Positions 35,996-45,161 of a DNA stretch of 64,000 bases are shown here, one piece after another. Both the position numbers and the translations under genes were made by a program. The notes under the pieces are model-generated. The model was not told where the DNA came from, searched no databases, and saw nothing but the letters and a program-made list of their open reading frames with translations. How positions within the stretch are numbered: the first letter of the stretch is position 1; each line of letters starts with the position of its first letter. This DNA comes from UBA2210 sp036825195. Its GTDB lineage: Bacteria; Desulfobacterota; Syntrophia; Syntrophales; UBA2210. The stretch spans positions 9,360-73,359 of the forward strand of contig DAISYQ010000010.1 in the NCBI GenBank assembly GCA_036825195.1, read 5' to 3'.

Positions 35996-36907
35996 ATGGA
36001 GAGTACGACTCAAAGAATAATAGACATACCGCGAGATGTGATGACCAATGAGGAATTATGGCAGCCGGGAGGATTGTCGTGTCAGGGCTGTGGCGCTTCA
36101 CTGGCGATGAAACTAGCCCTGAAGGGTCTGGGTCGACGTACGGTTGTCGTGCTGCCTGCCTGCTGTATGGCGATCATTGTCGGCTCCTATCCCTCGTCGA
36201 TCTCACAAGTGCCGTTACTCCATGTTCCCTTTGAAACGGCCGCGGCCGCTGCATCGGGTGTCCGTGCTGCCCTCGACGCCAGGGGAGAAGAAGATGTAGT
36301 TGTCATGGCGTGGGCCGGGGACGGTGGAACGTTTGATATCGGACTGCAGTCCCTCTCGGGTGCCGCGGAACGGAACGACGACATCCTTTATGTCTGTTAT
36401 GACAATGAGGCGTACATGAATACCGGCATACAGCGGTCCGGTGCGACGCCTCCCGGGGCATGGACAACCACAACACCCGGCGAAGCTGTCAAGGAAGAAC
36501 CGAAAAAGGATATCGTGCGAATTATGCTGAGTCATGGTATTCCCTATGTCGCGACGGCATCGGTAGCCTATCCTGATGATCTGTATGCCAAGTTCAGAAA
36601 GAGCCGCTATATCAAAGGAACAAAGTTTATCCACATACTGTCACCGTGCCCGCCCGGCTGGCAGATCGATCCTGCCGATTCAGTCAAGATCTCCCGCATG
36701 GCCACACAGGCAAAGATCTTCCCCATCTACGAAGTAGAAAACGGAACGTATACCATCAACATTTATCCCGAAAGAGACGTTACGGTACAGGAATACATGA
36801 AGACTCAGGGACGGTTCCGGTATATGACCGATGATGCCGTCAATGAGACCCAGAAATGGACCGACCGGCGATGGAAAGACCTCAGGACAATGGCCGACAG
36901 GATATGA
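35996..36907 (+). CDS. 2-oxoacid:acceptor oxidoreductase, beta subunit
   Basis: The 303-residue protein carries the thiamine diphosphate-binding domain: CQGCGASLAMKLALKGLG near the N terminus and GDGGTFDIGLQSLSGAAERN with the YDNEAYMNTGIQ segment, which supplies the Mg and pyrophosphate contacts. It completes the gamma, fused-delta, alpha, beta set, and is followed after 173 bases by the TRAP transporter genes. Confidence 0.92.
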   Translation: MESTTQRIIDIPRDVMTNEELWQPGGLSCQGCGASLAMKLALKGLGRRTVVVLPACCMAIIVGSYPSSISQVPLLHVPFETAAAAASGVRAALDARGEEDVVVMAWAGDGGTFDIGLQSLSGAAERNDDILYVCYDNEAYMNTGIQRSGATPPGAWTTTTPGEAVKEEPKKDIVRIMLSHGIPYVATASVAYPDDLYAKFRKSRYIKGTKFIHILSPCPPGWQIDPADSVKISRMATQAKIFPIYEVENGTYTINIYPERDVTVQEYMKTQGRFRYMTDDAVNETQKWTDRRWKDLRTMADRI

Positions 36908-37080
36908 TAATCGCACGGAAATGGAAAACCAACCCGGAGAAAGGAGGAGCATAGAATATAGTAATAGGGGGCGGGCAGTATAGACAGCTGTATTTGCAGT
37001 GTCAGGATACAGGTAAGGCCGGTTCATGTTGACTTAAACGACTACCGGCTATGGAGCAAGTAAAAAAGGAGGAAGGACCA

Positions 37081-38178
37081 ATGAAAAGGAAAAGGTTGGT
37101 GGTATTATGCATGGTAGTGGCGCTCGGTGTTGGTTTTGTATTCGGTGCTGCAGACTCTAACGCGGCAGAGAAAGCAATTAACTGGAAATACAATTCATTG
37201 TGGCCTGTCGGCTTGGCATTATATCAGGGTGATAAATACTTCTGCGATACCGTTAACAAGTTGGCTAATGGCAGGCTGACCATCAAACTCTATCCGGCGG
37301 GACAGTTGCTGCCGGCGTATCAGAATCTCGATGCCGTCAAGAAGGGGACCGTCCAGTGTGCGGGTGATTTCGGACCCTACTGGTCCGGGAAAAACACAGC
37401 CTTTGATCTCCTGGGTACCACCCCCATGGGAATGACATGGATAGACTATATGCTCTGGATCTATCATGGCGGCGGACAGAAGGTCTACGACGAGATGTAT
37501 GGAAAATATGGCTGTAAATGGCTTCTGCAGAACTTCACTCCCGTAGAGGCCGGTTTCCGGACCCATGTGCCCATTTCCTCGATCGATGACTTTAAGGGTC
37601 TGAAACTCAGGATGGGGAGTTTGTTTGGGCAGAAGATCTTGAGGAAACTCGGTGCCTCCCCCACATTACTTGACAGCAGCGAAATTTATGAATCGGTGGC
37701 ACGGAACGTCGTGGACGGTGCGGAATTCAGCATTCCCGTCGTTGACTGGACTGTGGGATTCCAGAAAATTACCGAATACTGGTGCGCACCGGCCTGGTAC
37801 CAGACCGCAATAGTGCTGGGTGTCATCATAAACAACGAGGCGTGGAATGCACTCCCCGCTGACCTGAAAGAGGTGGTCGAGCAAGCGGGAAGGGCCACCG
37901 TTGCCTATATGAGTTCCTGGTTCGAATACGGGAACATCAAGGCGACGGACGACTTCATTAAGGCGGGGATAAAGATGACGCACCTGGACGATCAGTCAAT
38001 GGCAAAGTTGCGGGTCATCATCAACGAAGTCTTATCGGAAGAGGCGGCAGCAAATCCGGACTTCGCCATGGTCTTGAACTCACAAATACAATACATGAAG
38101 GGCTTTGCACCGGTGAGATCATATGAATCCCCCTATTCTTTCGGATTTAATCCGGAGAATTTCCCCACCTTACCGTAA
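37081..38178 (+). CDS. dctP: TRAP transporter solute-binding protein, DctP/TakP-like
   Basis: This periplasmic receptor presents an organic acid to the membrane subunits. ATG 37081 after AAAGGAGGAAGG gives 365 residues with a signal peptide (RKRLVVLCMVVALGVGFVFG, cleavage near SNAA). LKLRMGS, which includes the anion-binding Arg, and ESVARNVVDGAEF are typical. HGGGQ after WIDYMLWIY resembles the 2-oxoacid-binding TakP branch of the family. A stable hairpin follows the gene. Its substrate is probably the acid processed by the upstream enzymes. Confidence 0.9.
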   Translation: MKRKRLVVLCMVVALGVGFVFGAADSNAAEKAINWKYNSLWPVGLALYQGDKYFCDTVNKLANGRLTIKLYPAGQLLPAYQNLDAVKKGTVQCAGDFGPYWSGKNTAFDLLGTTPMGMTWIDYMLWIYHGGGQKVYDEMYGKYGCKWLLQNFTPVEAGFRTHVPISSIDDFKGLKLRMGSLFGQKILRKLGASPTLLDSSEIYESVARNVVDGAEFSIPVVDWTVGFQKITEYWCAPAWYQTAIVLGVIINNEAWNALPADLKEVVEQAGRATVAYMSSWFEYGNIKATDDFIKAGIKMTHLDDQSMAKLRVIINEVLSEEAAANPDFAMVLNSQIQYMKGFAPVRSYESPYSFGFNPENFPTLP

Positions 38179-38208
38179 CCGCTGAAGCGGAAGGTATTTG
38201 TCGTTATT

Positions 38209-38241
38209 CATTTCCCGGGGGCACCCTTCTCCCGGGAAATG
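38209..38241 (+). other. Stem-loop after dctP
   Basis: CATTTCCCGGG (38209-38219) pairs perfectly with CCCGGGAAATG (38231-38241) around an 11-base loop. No T tract follows, so it is not a standard terminator. Its place between dctP and dctQ suggests an mRNA-stabilising element that raises binding-protein yield relative to the membrane subunits. Confidence 0.6.
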
Positions 38242-38347
38242 ACTACGATACGCGGTTGATCTCTTATAACTACTCGGGTGTCGGGTCATAGGGTTTGTCA
38301 TATGCCGGGATAGAATGTGTGGTCCCAAAGAAAGGCAGGATTTGTAC

Positions 38348-38860
38348 ATGGTATGGATGAAAAAACTGTCAAAGGTATTGGATGCCGTCAGCGAATGGAC
38401 GGGTACCATATGTGTTTGGATAGTCGTTCCCCTTATGCTTGTCATGGTTTATGAAGTTGTAACGAGGCGTTTTTTTAACAGGCCTGGCGTGTGGGCCTTC
38501 GAAACGGCTATTCAGATATATGCCTTTCACTTTATGATACTGGCTTCCTATACCCTTCTGAAAAAGAAACATATTTCGGTGGATATTGTTGTGACTCGAT
38601 GGTCACCGAAAACGCGTGCAATCCTTGAGATGATAACTTCCCTTGTCCTTTTTTTCCCTTTTATGGTGGTCATTCTCATTGAGGGGACCTATTATGCACA
38701 GGAGTCTTGGGCTATCAAAGAGGTCAGTTATACCGTCTTTGCACCCCCCATCTATCCGATCAAGACTCTTATCCCTCTGACTGCTCTGTTGTTGTTGATT
38801 CAAGGAGTATCAGATTTTCTGAAAAACATGCTTTTTATTTCAAAGGGGGAACAATCATGA
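38348..38860 (+). CDS. dctQ: TRAP transporter small permease subunit, DctQ
   Basis: The 170-residue membrane protein has about four hydrophobic segments (WIVVPLMLVMVYEVV, FHFMILASYTLL, LVLFFPFMVVILIEG, LIPLTALLLLIQG) and the conserved TRRFFNRP after the first. ATG 38348 lies about 8 bases after CAGGA; the frame is open back to 38315. It overlaps dctM by 4 bases. Confidence 0.88.
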   Translation: MVWMKKLSKVLDAVSEWTGTICVWIVVPLMLVMVYEVVTRRFFNRPGVWAFETAIQIYAFHFMILASYTLLKKKHISVDIVVTRWSPKTRAILEMITSLVLFFPFMVVILIEGTYYAQESWAIKEVSYTVFAPPIYPIKTLIPLTALLLLIQGVSDFLKNMLFISKGEQS

Positions 38861-40185
38861 CATTCAGTATGGTATTGGCGGTTTTGATGTTTGTCCTCCT
38901 TGTTACCGCATTAGTTCTGGGTGCACCGCTCGCGTTTACGTTAGGAGGTATTGCGGTAATATTCGGATATTTCGGATGGGGCCCTGAGTGCTTCGGCATG
39001 TTCATAAATCGCATCTATATGACGGTTATGAACAATTACGTTCTTGTTGCGGTCCCGCTCTTTGTTCTCATGGCGAACATTCTGGATAAATCGGGCATCA
39101 TGGATGGCCTCTTTAATTCGATGCGCCAGTTATTCGGCCCTGTCAGAGGAGGAATGGCGATAGCGGTTGTGGTTGTTGCGACGATCTTCGCAGCCTGTAC
39201 CGGAGTTGTCGGCGCCTCCGTTGTTACGATAGGGTTGCTGGCGACCCCTCATCTGCTCCGTTACGGGTATAAAAAAGAATTGATAGCGGGGACAATCTGC
39301 GCCGGCGGTACACTCGGGATCCTCATACCTCCGAGTATCATGCTGGTCCTCATGGGATCTTATGCCGGAATATCCGTGGGTCAGCTTTTTATGGCCGGGA
39401 TCATCCCCGGGTTGATCTTATCCGGCCTGTACATTCTCTACATCGGGGTGGTTTGTCTGCTGAAGCCCGATTGGGGACCGGCTATGACGGTCAATGAGAG
39501 GGCCTCGACACAGTTCGGTAAGATTCTTATTGATTGTCTCAAGAACCTTGTTCCTCCTTCCATACTGATCGTTGCGGTCCTCGGATCTATCTTTGCCGGT
39601 ATTGCCACACCGACTGAAGCCGCCGGTATGGGTGCATTCGTTGCTCTGCTGATGATGATTGCCTACCGCCGGTTCAGTTGGGAGGCAATCAGAGGATCGG
39701 TCATAGCAACCGGCACGGTTACCTCAATGGTGTTGATGATAGTTGTTGGTGCCACCTGCTTTACCGGGGTCTTTATCGGGCTGGGCGGTGACGAGGTAGT
39801 ATCCAAACTGGTACTGGGCTTCAACAACAAGTGGGGGGGCTTCTGGATAATGATGCTCATTGTCTTGATCCTGGGAATGTTCATCGATTGGATCGGGATT
39901 ACCATGGTCTGCCTTCCGCTGTTTGTTCCCATAGCAACGGATCTCGGATTTAATCCGCTGTGGTTTGTTATGATGATAGCGATTAATCTGCAGGCATCAT
40001 TTTTGACACCGCCGCTCGGTTATTCCTTTTTCTACTTTAAAGGGGCCGGGGGGGCAGCGGAACACATCAGTATGGTGGAAATTTACCGTGGCATTACGCC
40101 TTTTATCATACTGATGATAATCGGTCTGATTGTCTGTGTGTACGCTCCTCAGACAACGTTGTGGCTCCCCAGCTTTATGGATTAG
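38857..40185 (+). CDS. dctM: TRAP transporter large permease subunit, DctM
   Basis: The 442-residue protein is the main channel subunit, with roughly twelve hydrophobic segments. Typical motifs include ILIPPSIMLVLMG, IATPTEAAGMGAF and FIDWIGITMVCLPLFVPI. It begins at ATG 38857 overlapping the dctQ stop; a longer open frame back to 38707 is a shadow inside dctQ. It ends the catabolic island and converges with tex. Confidence 0.93.
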   Translation: MTFSMVLAVLMFVLLVTALVLGAPLAFTLGGIAVIFGYFGWGPECFGMFINRIYMTVMNNYVLVAVPLFVLMANILDKSGIMDGLFNSMRQLFGPVRGGMAIAVVVVATIFAACTGVVGASVVTIGLLATPHLLRYGYKKELIAGTICAGGTLGILIPPSIMLVLMGSYAGISVGQLFMAGIIPGLILSGLYILYIGVVCLLKPDWGPAMTVNERASTQFGKILIDCLKNLVPPSILIVAVLGSIFAGIATPTEAAGMGAFVALLMMIAYRRFSWEAIRGSVIATGTVTSMVLMIVVGATCFTGVFIGLGGDEVVSKLVLGFNNKWGGFWIMMLIVLILGMFIDWIGITMVCLPLFVPIATDLGFNPLWFVMMIAINLQASFLTPPLGYSFFYFKGAGGAAEHISMVEIYRGITPFIILMIIGLIVCVYAPQTTLWLPSFMD

Positions 40186-40328
40186 CGAAGAATGAAGGAT
40201 CACGTTCGTATGGTAGGGTATGCGTATGCCTTGAAAGGAGATATCCTGAATCTGCAAACTGCCGTGCATCTGAGGTTTGCGGAGTGCCGGGTTACGGAAA
40301 GAGCATAATGGTACCCGTATGAATAATG

Positions 40329-42590
40329 CTACGTCTGTTTCCATCCTTTCAGGGCGTCGACGAATGGATTACCCGACGTTTTACCGGCCGTCTGGGGCCG
40401 CTCGGCCCTTCCGCCGGTCTTCTTTTTCCTGTGATCCTCTCTGTCGCGGGGTTTCATCGGATGGGACCGCATGGAAAGGGAGATGCGGTTTCGCTTCATG
40501 TCAACATCAATCACCGTCACCTCGACCCTCTGGTTTACCTTGATGACATCGTGGGGATTACGGACAAACCTGTCGGCCAGCGCGCTGATATGCACGAGCC
40601 CGTCCTGGTGCACTCCGATATCCACGAAGGCGCCGAATTCGGTCACGTTTGTTACGATACCCGGCAGTTTCATCCCCACCTCCAGATCAGCGATCGAACT
40701 GACACCATCGGTAAAGGTCAACAGTTCAAACTGCTCGCGCGGGTCGCGGCCGGGTTTCGCGAGTTCGCTCATGATATCGGTAAGCGTCGGCATGCCCGTA
40801 GTGTCGCTCACATACTGTTCCAGTATGATCTTCTTGCGCAGATCCGGGCCGGTCATCAGATCTGAAATGCTGCATCCGAGATCGCGCGCCATCGATTCGA
40901 CGACCGGATAGCTTTCGGGATGAACCGCCGAACTGTCGAGAAGGTTTCCCCCACCTCGTATTCTCAGGAATCCGGCCGCCTGTTCGAAGGTTTTCGCACC
41001 CATCCCCGGGACCTTCATCAGTTCGGCGCGCGAGGGAAAAGCCCCATGTTCATTGCGGTAGGAGATGATAGTGCCGCTCAGTTTTTCCGAGAGGCCCGAC
41101 ACATAGCTCAGCAGTTGTTTGCTCGCCGTGTTCACCTCGACGCCGACCGCGTTCACGCAACTCGTCACGACATCATCCAGGGATTTTTTCAGGGCCTTCT
41201 GGTCCACATCGTGCTGGTACTGTCCGACACCGATGGCCTTGGGGTCGATCTTCACCAGCTCCGACAGGGGATCCATGAGACGTCTCCCGATCGATACCGC
41301 ACCGCGAACGGTCAGATCATGGTCGGGAAATTCCTCGCGGGCCACTTCCGAGGCGGAATAAACCGATGCGCCGCTTTCGCTGACCGTAACCACGGCAACG
41401 GGTCTGCCGAAATCTATGCCCCTGCAGAAGGTTTCCGTCTCGCGTCCTCCCGTGCCGTTGCCGATGGCGATGGCCTCGATATCGAAGGTCTTCGCCAGTC
41501 TCTGTAAGGTTTCTTCCGATTCCTTCACGCGGTTGTGTGGTTGAAGCGGAAAGATTGTTTCGTTGTGCAGAAGCTTTCCCTGTGGATCGAGGCAGACAAC
41601 CTTGCACCCCGTTCGCAGACCGGGGTCAATGGCAAGGACCCTTTTTTGACCGAGCGGAGGCGCAAGAAGCAGATTTCTGACATTCTGCGCGAATACCGTG
41701 ATAGCCTCTCCGTCCGCCCTGTTTTTGCTTTCGAGACGGGTCTCCGTTTCCATGGATGTTGAAAGAAGGCGTTTGTAGCTGTCCTTCACCGCAAGCCGCA
41801 CCTCTTGTGCCGCGGCAGTGTCACCCTTAACGAAATGCCGCTCCAGGATGTCGATCGTTTTTTCTTCATCCGGGAGAACGCGGAAGATGAGGAATCCCTC
41901 GGCAGCCCCCCGGCGAATAGCAAGAACACGGTGCGAAGGTGCCATAGCGACGGGTTCCTGCCAGTCGAAATAATCTCTGTATTTTGCCCCCTCTTCTTCT
42001 TTATCCTTTGCGACCTTTGAGTATAAGACGGCCTTTTTGGAGAACAGCTCCCGCAGGGCCTTTCTGACTCCCCCATCCTCGTTTATCCACTCCGCAATGA
42101 TATCCCGTGCGCCGGCAAGGGCATCTTCGATGGTCTCCACACCCTTTTCGGGATCCAGAAACGCGAGTGCCTCGGCTTTCGTGTTGATGTCACTCTGCTC
42201 AAATATCCGTGCGGCGAGGGGCTCAAGTCCGCGTTCCTTAGCCATCATCCCTCGGGTGCGCCGTTTCGGTCTATAGGGCAGATAGATGTCTTCCAGAATT
42301 GCCAGGGTCTCGGCGGACATTACCGTGTGTCTCAGATCGTCGGTCAGCTTACCCTGTTCCTCCAGTGATTTGAGAACGGTTTCTCTTCGTTTGTCCAGCG
42401 TGGCGAGCTGCTCGAGCCGATCCCGAATGGATATGACATTGACCTCGTCCATTCCGCCGGTTGCTTCTTTGCGGTACCGGGCGATAAACGGAACCGTAGC
42501 CCCTTCTTCTAGAAGCAGCGCAACCGTTTGCACTTGCTTTTCCGTCAATTGCAGTTCCTGCGCGATCTTTGTAGTGTGTTCTTCTATCAT
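40329..42590 (-). CDS. tex: RNA-binding transcription accessory protein Tex
   Basis: Tex proteins bind nucleic acid through a C-terminal S1 domain. The 753-residue protein shows the N-terminal TVPFIARYRKEATGGMDE, a YqgF-like domain near residue 330 (LAIDPGLRTGCKVVCLD), helix-hairpin-helix segments (KVPGMGAKTFEQAAGFLRI) and an S1 domain at about 640-710 (PGIVTNVTEFGAFVDIGVHQ). The basic tail after it is low complexity. Codon use appears more GC-rich than in the ribosomal cluster. A structured element lies in its 5' leader. Confidence 0.95.
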   Translation of the reverse strand: MIEEHTTKIAQELQLTEKQVQTVALLLEEGATVPFIARYRKEATGGMDEVNVISIRDRLEQLATLDKRRETVLKSLEEQGKLTDDLRHTVMSAETLAILEDIYLPYRPKRRTRGMMAKERGLEPLAARIFEQSDINTKAEALAFLDPEKGVETIEDALAGARDIIAEWINEDGGVRKALRELFSKKAVLYSKVAKDKEEEGAKYRDYFDWQEPVAMAPSHRVLAIRRGAAEGFLIFRVLPDEEKTIDILERHFVKGDTAAAQEVRLAVKDSYKRLLSTSMETETRLESKNRADGEAITVFAQNVRNLLLAPPLGQKRVLAIDPGLRTGCKVVCLDPQGKLLHNETIFPLQPHNRVKESEETLQRLAKTFDIEAIAIGNGTGGRETETFCRGIDFGRPVAVVTVSESGASVYSASEVAREEFPDHDLTVRGAVSIGRRLMDPLSELVKIDPKAIGVGQYQHDVDQKALKKSLDDVVTSCVNAVGVEVNTASKQLLSYVSGLSEKLSGTIISYRNEHGAFPSRAELMKVPGMGAKTFEQAAGFLRIRGGGNLLDSSAVHPESYPVVESMARDLGCSISDLMTGPDLRKKIILEQYVSDTTGMPTLTDIMSELAKPGRDPREQFELLTFTDGVSSIADLEVGMKLPGIVTNVTEFGAFVDIGVHQDGLVHISALADRFVRNPHDVIKVNQRVEVTVIDVDMKRNRISLSMRSHPMKPRDREDHRKKKTGGRAERPQTAGKTSGNPFVDALKGWKQT

Positions 42591-42650
42591 CCGAAAAATC
42601 CGACTCCCTGAATATTATTTCATCCTCACGAAGAGATCTGACAAAGCTGG

Positions 42651-42689
42651 CAGGATAGTTCAGGGGTAGCGGCACCTGAAGGAATCCTG
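42651..42689 (-). other. Two-tier hairpin in the tex leader
   Basis: The outer stem is CAGGAT (42651-42656) with ATCCTG (42684-42689); the inner stem is TTCAGG (42659-42664) with CCTGAA (42675-42680). They are separated by a 2-by-3 internal loop and close a 10-base loop. The element lies 60-100 bases upstream of tex in the same transcript direction. No T tract follows on the minus strand. Its function is unknown; it matches no riboswitch class that was recognised. Confidence 0.5.
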
Positions 42690-42723
42690 ACGCCGTAGCG
42701 AAGTTTTTTGGGGGGAAACGTTC

Positions 42724-43374
42724 TTAGCTGAAGGGCATGACATATCGGTACATCATCCAGAAATGCGAAAAGGTTCCCATCATGACGAAGAGATGGAAGA
42801 TTTCATGAAACCCGAAGATGCGGGGCCACGGATTGGGTCGTTTGATGGCGTAGATCACTGCTCCTGCCGTATATAAAAGGCCGCCAATGAACATCCATGT
42901 TATTCCCCCGATGTTCAGAGCCTTGATTAATGGCCATATGGCCACAACGGCCAGCCATCCGGTAGCGACATAAATAAAGGTGTACAGCCATCGCGGGGCC
43001 TGAAGCCAGAATATTTTCATCAGTATGCCGGCAGCCGTTACTCCCCATATCACTCCGAAGAGACTCCATCCCCAGGCGCCTCTCAGGGGGATAAGGCATA
43101 TGGGTGTATAGGTGGCAGCGATCAGTATAAAGATCATCATGTGATCGATCTTTCGCAGACGCAAAGCGATCTTTTCCGAAACGGGCAGCCAGTGATAGAG
43201 GGTGCTCGCTGTGTAGAGCAGGATCATGCCTGCCCCGAAGACGGAGAAAGCCACGATATGAATGGGGCGGACGGGATGGGTAGAACCCCATAGCAGGAAT
43301 ATCAGTCCGGTAATGGCAAGGATGATACCAATGCAGTGTGTGAGCCCGCTAACAGGATCTTTCAATCGTATCAT
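42724..43374 (-). CDS. trhA: Hemolysin III (PAQR) family membrane protein
   Basis: The 216-residue protein has seven predicted hydrophobic segments and the family's metal site: Ser and His of YTASTLYHW, Asp of KIDHMM and the two His of FHEIFH. Members were named hemolysin III but are now linked to membrane lipid or energy homeostasis. It lies upstream of tex on the minus strand. Confidence 0.9.
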   Translation of the reverse strand: MIRLKDPVSGLTHCIGIILAITGLIFLLWGSTHPVRPIHIVAFSVFGAGMILLYTASTLYHWLPVSEKIALRLRKIDHMMIFILIAATYTPICLIPLRGAWGWSLFGVIWGVTAAGILMKIFWLQAPRWLYTFIYVATGWLAVVAIWPLIKALNIGGITWMFIGGLLYTAGAVIYAIKRPNPWPRIFGFHEIFHLFVMMGTFSHFWMMYRYVMPFS

Positions 43375-43843
43375 ATCTCATCTACTTTCCTTTTTAGGTT
43401 GCATATATGCGCAGTCCTCAGGATAACGACGCGTAGTATTGTTCGATAATCGATACCTGATTCTGAATTGCTTGCGGTAGCGACGGAAGTCGATACTATT
43501 GTATTTTCGGTTAGATTGTCAAATGCAAATATGTTCACTCATAGGGGATGTTTTTGATAGGATCAATCCAATGGTACCCTTTCAACGATACCGGCCGCCA
43601 TACGATTCCTATGTTTCTTGATGTGTTCCGTACAATAATAAGATTCGGGCATACGGCTTGATATTGACATTCATGTGGAGTATGGCTTCATATGCGGATG
43701 TACCTGTCATAAAAATGGATTTTACGATACCTTGAAAATAGGACAGAAGGTGAATCATGAAAATAACACTTGCATTACGCTCCTATTGTTGTAGAAGTAT
43801 CAAAACGGAAATAATTACTCAATCAAGGAAGGAAAAATACAAT
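43375..43843. other. Intergenic region between hemolysin III gene and PpiC lipoprotein gene
   Basis: About 470 bases, divergently flanked. A TTGACA stands at 43664-43669, but no good -10 sequence follows at the right distance. An ATG at 43757 has a fair ribosome-binding site and is in frame with the lipoprotein gene, but it would put the lipoprotein signal more than 30 residues into the protein. Nothing else was recognised. Confidence 0.4.
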
Positions 43844-44860
43844 ATGAGAATAATGCAACAGAAGTGGTTTTACGTACCGGTTGTTATTATAGTAGTGGCC
43901 TTTTTTGCACTGCAGGCGTGCAAAAAAGAAGAAGAAATAAAGATACCTGAAGGCGCAATAGCCATAGTAAACGGAGAGGTTATCACGCAGGACGAACTCG
44001 ATAAGGAACTGGCCATGGCGCAACAGCAGTTTGCCGAGCAGGAACAACCAAGCGATGAGAAGCTTGCGGAGATCAAGAACAATCTCATAGAGAGTCTGAT
44101 CTCACGCAAGGTGCTCTATCAGGAAAGTCAGAAAAAAGGAATAACCATTGACGATGCGGCCATTGATGACCGCCTTGCAAAGATAAAAGCACAATTTCCC
44201 AAGGAAGATGATTTTAAGGCGATGCTCGATACGATGAAACTCGATGAAGCTCTCCTGAAAGCTCAATTGCGTGAAGGAATGGCAATCCAGAAACTCGCAG
44301 AAGAGGAAATTATAAACAAAATAGAGGTGTCGGACCAGGAAACGAAGGAGTATTATGATGGTCACCAGGATCTCTTCAAACAACCCGAACAGGTCCAGGC
44401 AAGTCATATCCTTGTTAAAGTTGATGATGGTGCTGAGGAGTCCGTTAAGACCGATGCCCGCAAGAAGATCGAAGAGGTACAGAAAAAACTGAAAGAGGGC
44501 GGGGATTTTGCGGCACTCGCCAAGGAATATTCGGATTGCCCGAGCGGGGCCAATGGCGGCGATCTCGGGTATTTCGGGCGGGGGCAGATGGTAAAACCCT
44601 TTGAAGATGCGGCCTTTGCCATGCAACCGGGGGAGATAAGCGATATAGTCGAGACCCAATTCGGCTATCACCTGATAAAAGCCGGTGATAAGAAACCCGG
44701 GGGGACAATCGATTACGATGCGATCAAGGAACGGCTCGCCCAATATCTGAAACAGACGAAAACGGGGGAAGAGGTAAAGAAATATGTCGAAAAGCTGAAG
44801 GGACAGTCAACAATAGAAAAATTTGTCCCTGAAACGGAAAAAAAGGAATCAGCTGGATAG
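43844..44860 (+). CDS. Peptidylprolyl isomerase lipoprotein (parvulin/PrsA-SurA type)
   Basis: The 338-residue protein has a lipoprotein signal with lipobox ALQAC. A SurA-like N-terminal chaperone region (VNGEVITQDELDKEL) leads to a parvulin domain at about residues 180-285 (QASHILVKV, YSDCPSGANGGDLGYFGRG, QFGYHLIKAG). It probably folds envelope proteins. AAGGAAGG lies 11 bases before ATG 43844; an open frame to 43757 places the signal peptide internally. A strong terminator follows, so it is monocistronic. Confidence 0.88.
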   Translation: MRIMQQKWFYVPVVIIVVAFFALQACKKEEEIKIPEGAIAIVNGEVITQDELDKELAMAQQQFAEQEQPSDEKLAEIKNNLIESLISRKVLYQESQKKGITIDDAAIDDRLAKIKAQFPKEDDFKAMLDTMKLDEALLKAQLREGMAIQKLAEEEIINKIEVSDQETKEYYDGHQDLFKQPEQVQASHILVKVDDGAEESVKTDARKKIEEVQKKLKEGGDFAALAKEYSDCPSGANGGDLGYFGRGQMVKPFEDAAFAMQPGEISDIVETQFGYHLIKAGDKKPGGTIDYDAIKERLAQYLKQTKTGEEVKKYVEKLKGQSTIEKFVPETEKKESAG

Positions 44861-44900
44861 CCCCCAATATTCGGGATAGCAGGATTATCTTCGTACCAAT

Positions 44901-44931
44901 AAGGCCCGGCTTTCAAAGCCGGGCCTTTTTT
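44901..44931 (+). terminator. Intrinsic terminator after the PpiC lipoprotein gene
   Basis: AAGGCCCGGCTTT (44901-44913) and AAAGCCGGGCCTT (44915-44927) can form a stem of 11-13 bp with a very small loop, followed by T residues to 44931. Confidence 0.92.
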
Positions 44932-45161
44932 CGGACTGATCTATTGTCGGGAAAAGCGATCATGCGTACGACCGAAAATACGAAAACGGGTGACAGTCCT
45001 TATATGCCTTTTAGATTTGTGAAGAGTGTGAATCATGCCATATAGGAACTCATGCACTGTGGTGGCGGTGGTCCAAAGAGACCTTTCCCGGGGTCGGATG
45101 TATTTGTTTCACCGCAGTACCCTGCACAGGATATAATTTTCATAGTGATTTGATATGTGAC

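Noticed and set aside
36940..36965. A strong GGAGG (GAAAGGAGGAGC) in the gap before dctP with no start codon in reach
   Set aside because: No ATG, GTG or TTG follows at the right spacing, so it is probably chance or a relic. The real dctP site is at about 37067.
40326..40865. Plus-strand frames opposite the tex S1 domain
   Set aside because: These are shadows of the GC-rich tex sequence; no motif or upstream signals.
42648..42720. A tRNA-like D arm (AGTTCAGGGGTAGC) downstream of tex start on the plus strand
   Set aside because: No anticodon stem or T arm with TTCGAAT follows, so no cloverleaf can be drawn. The same bases are explained by the two-tier hairpin.
43757..43843. Upstream ATG of the PpiC lipoprotein at 43757
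   Set aside because: It has a fair ribosome-binding site but would bury the lipoprotein signal inside the protein. ATG 43844 gives a normal lipobox position.
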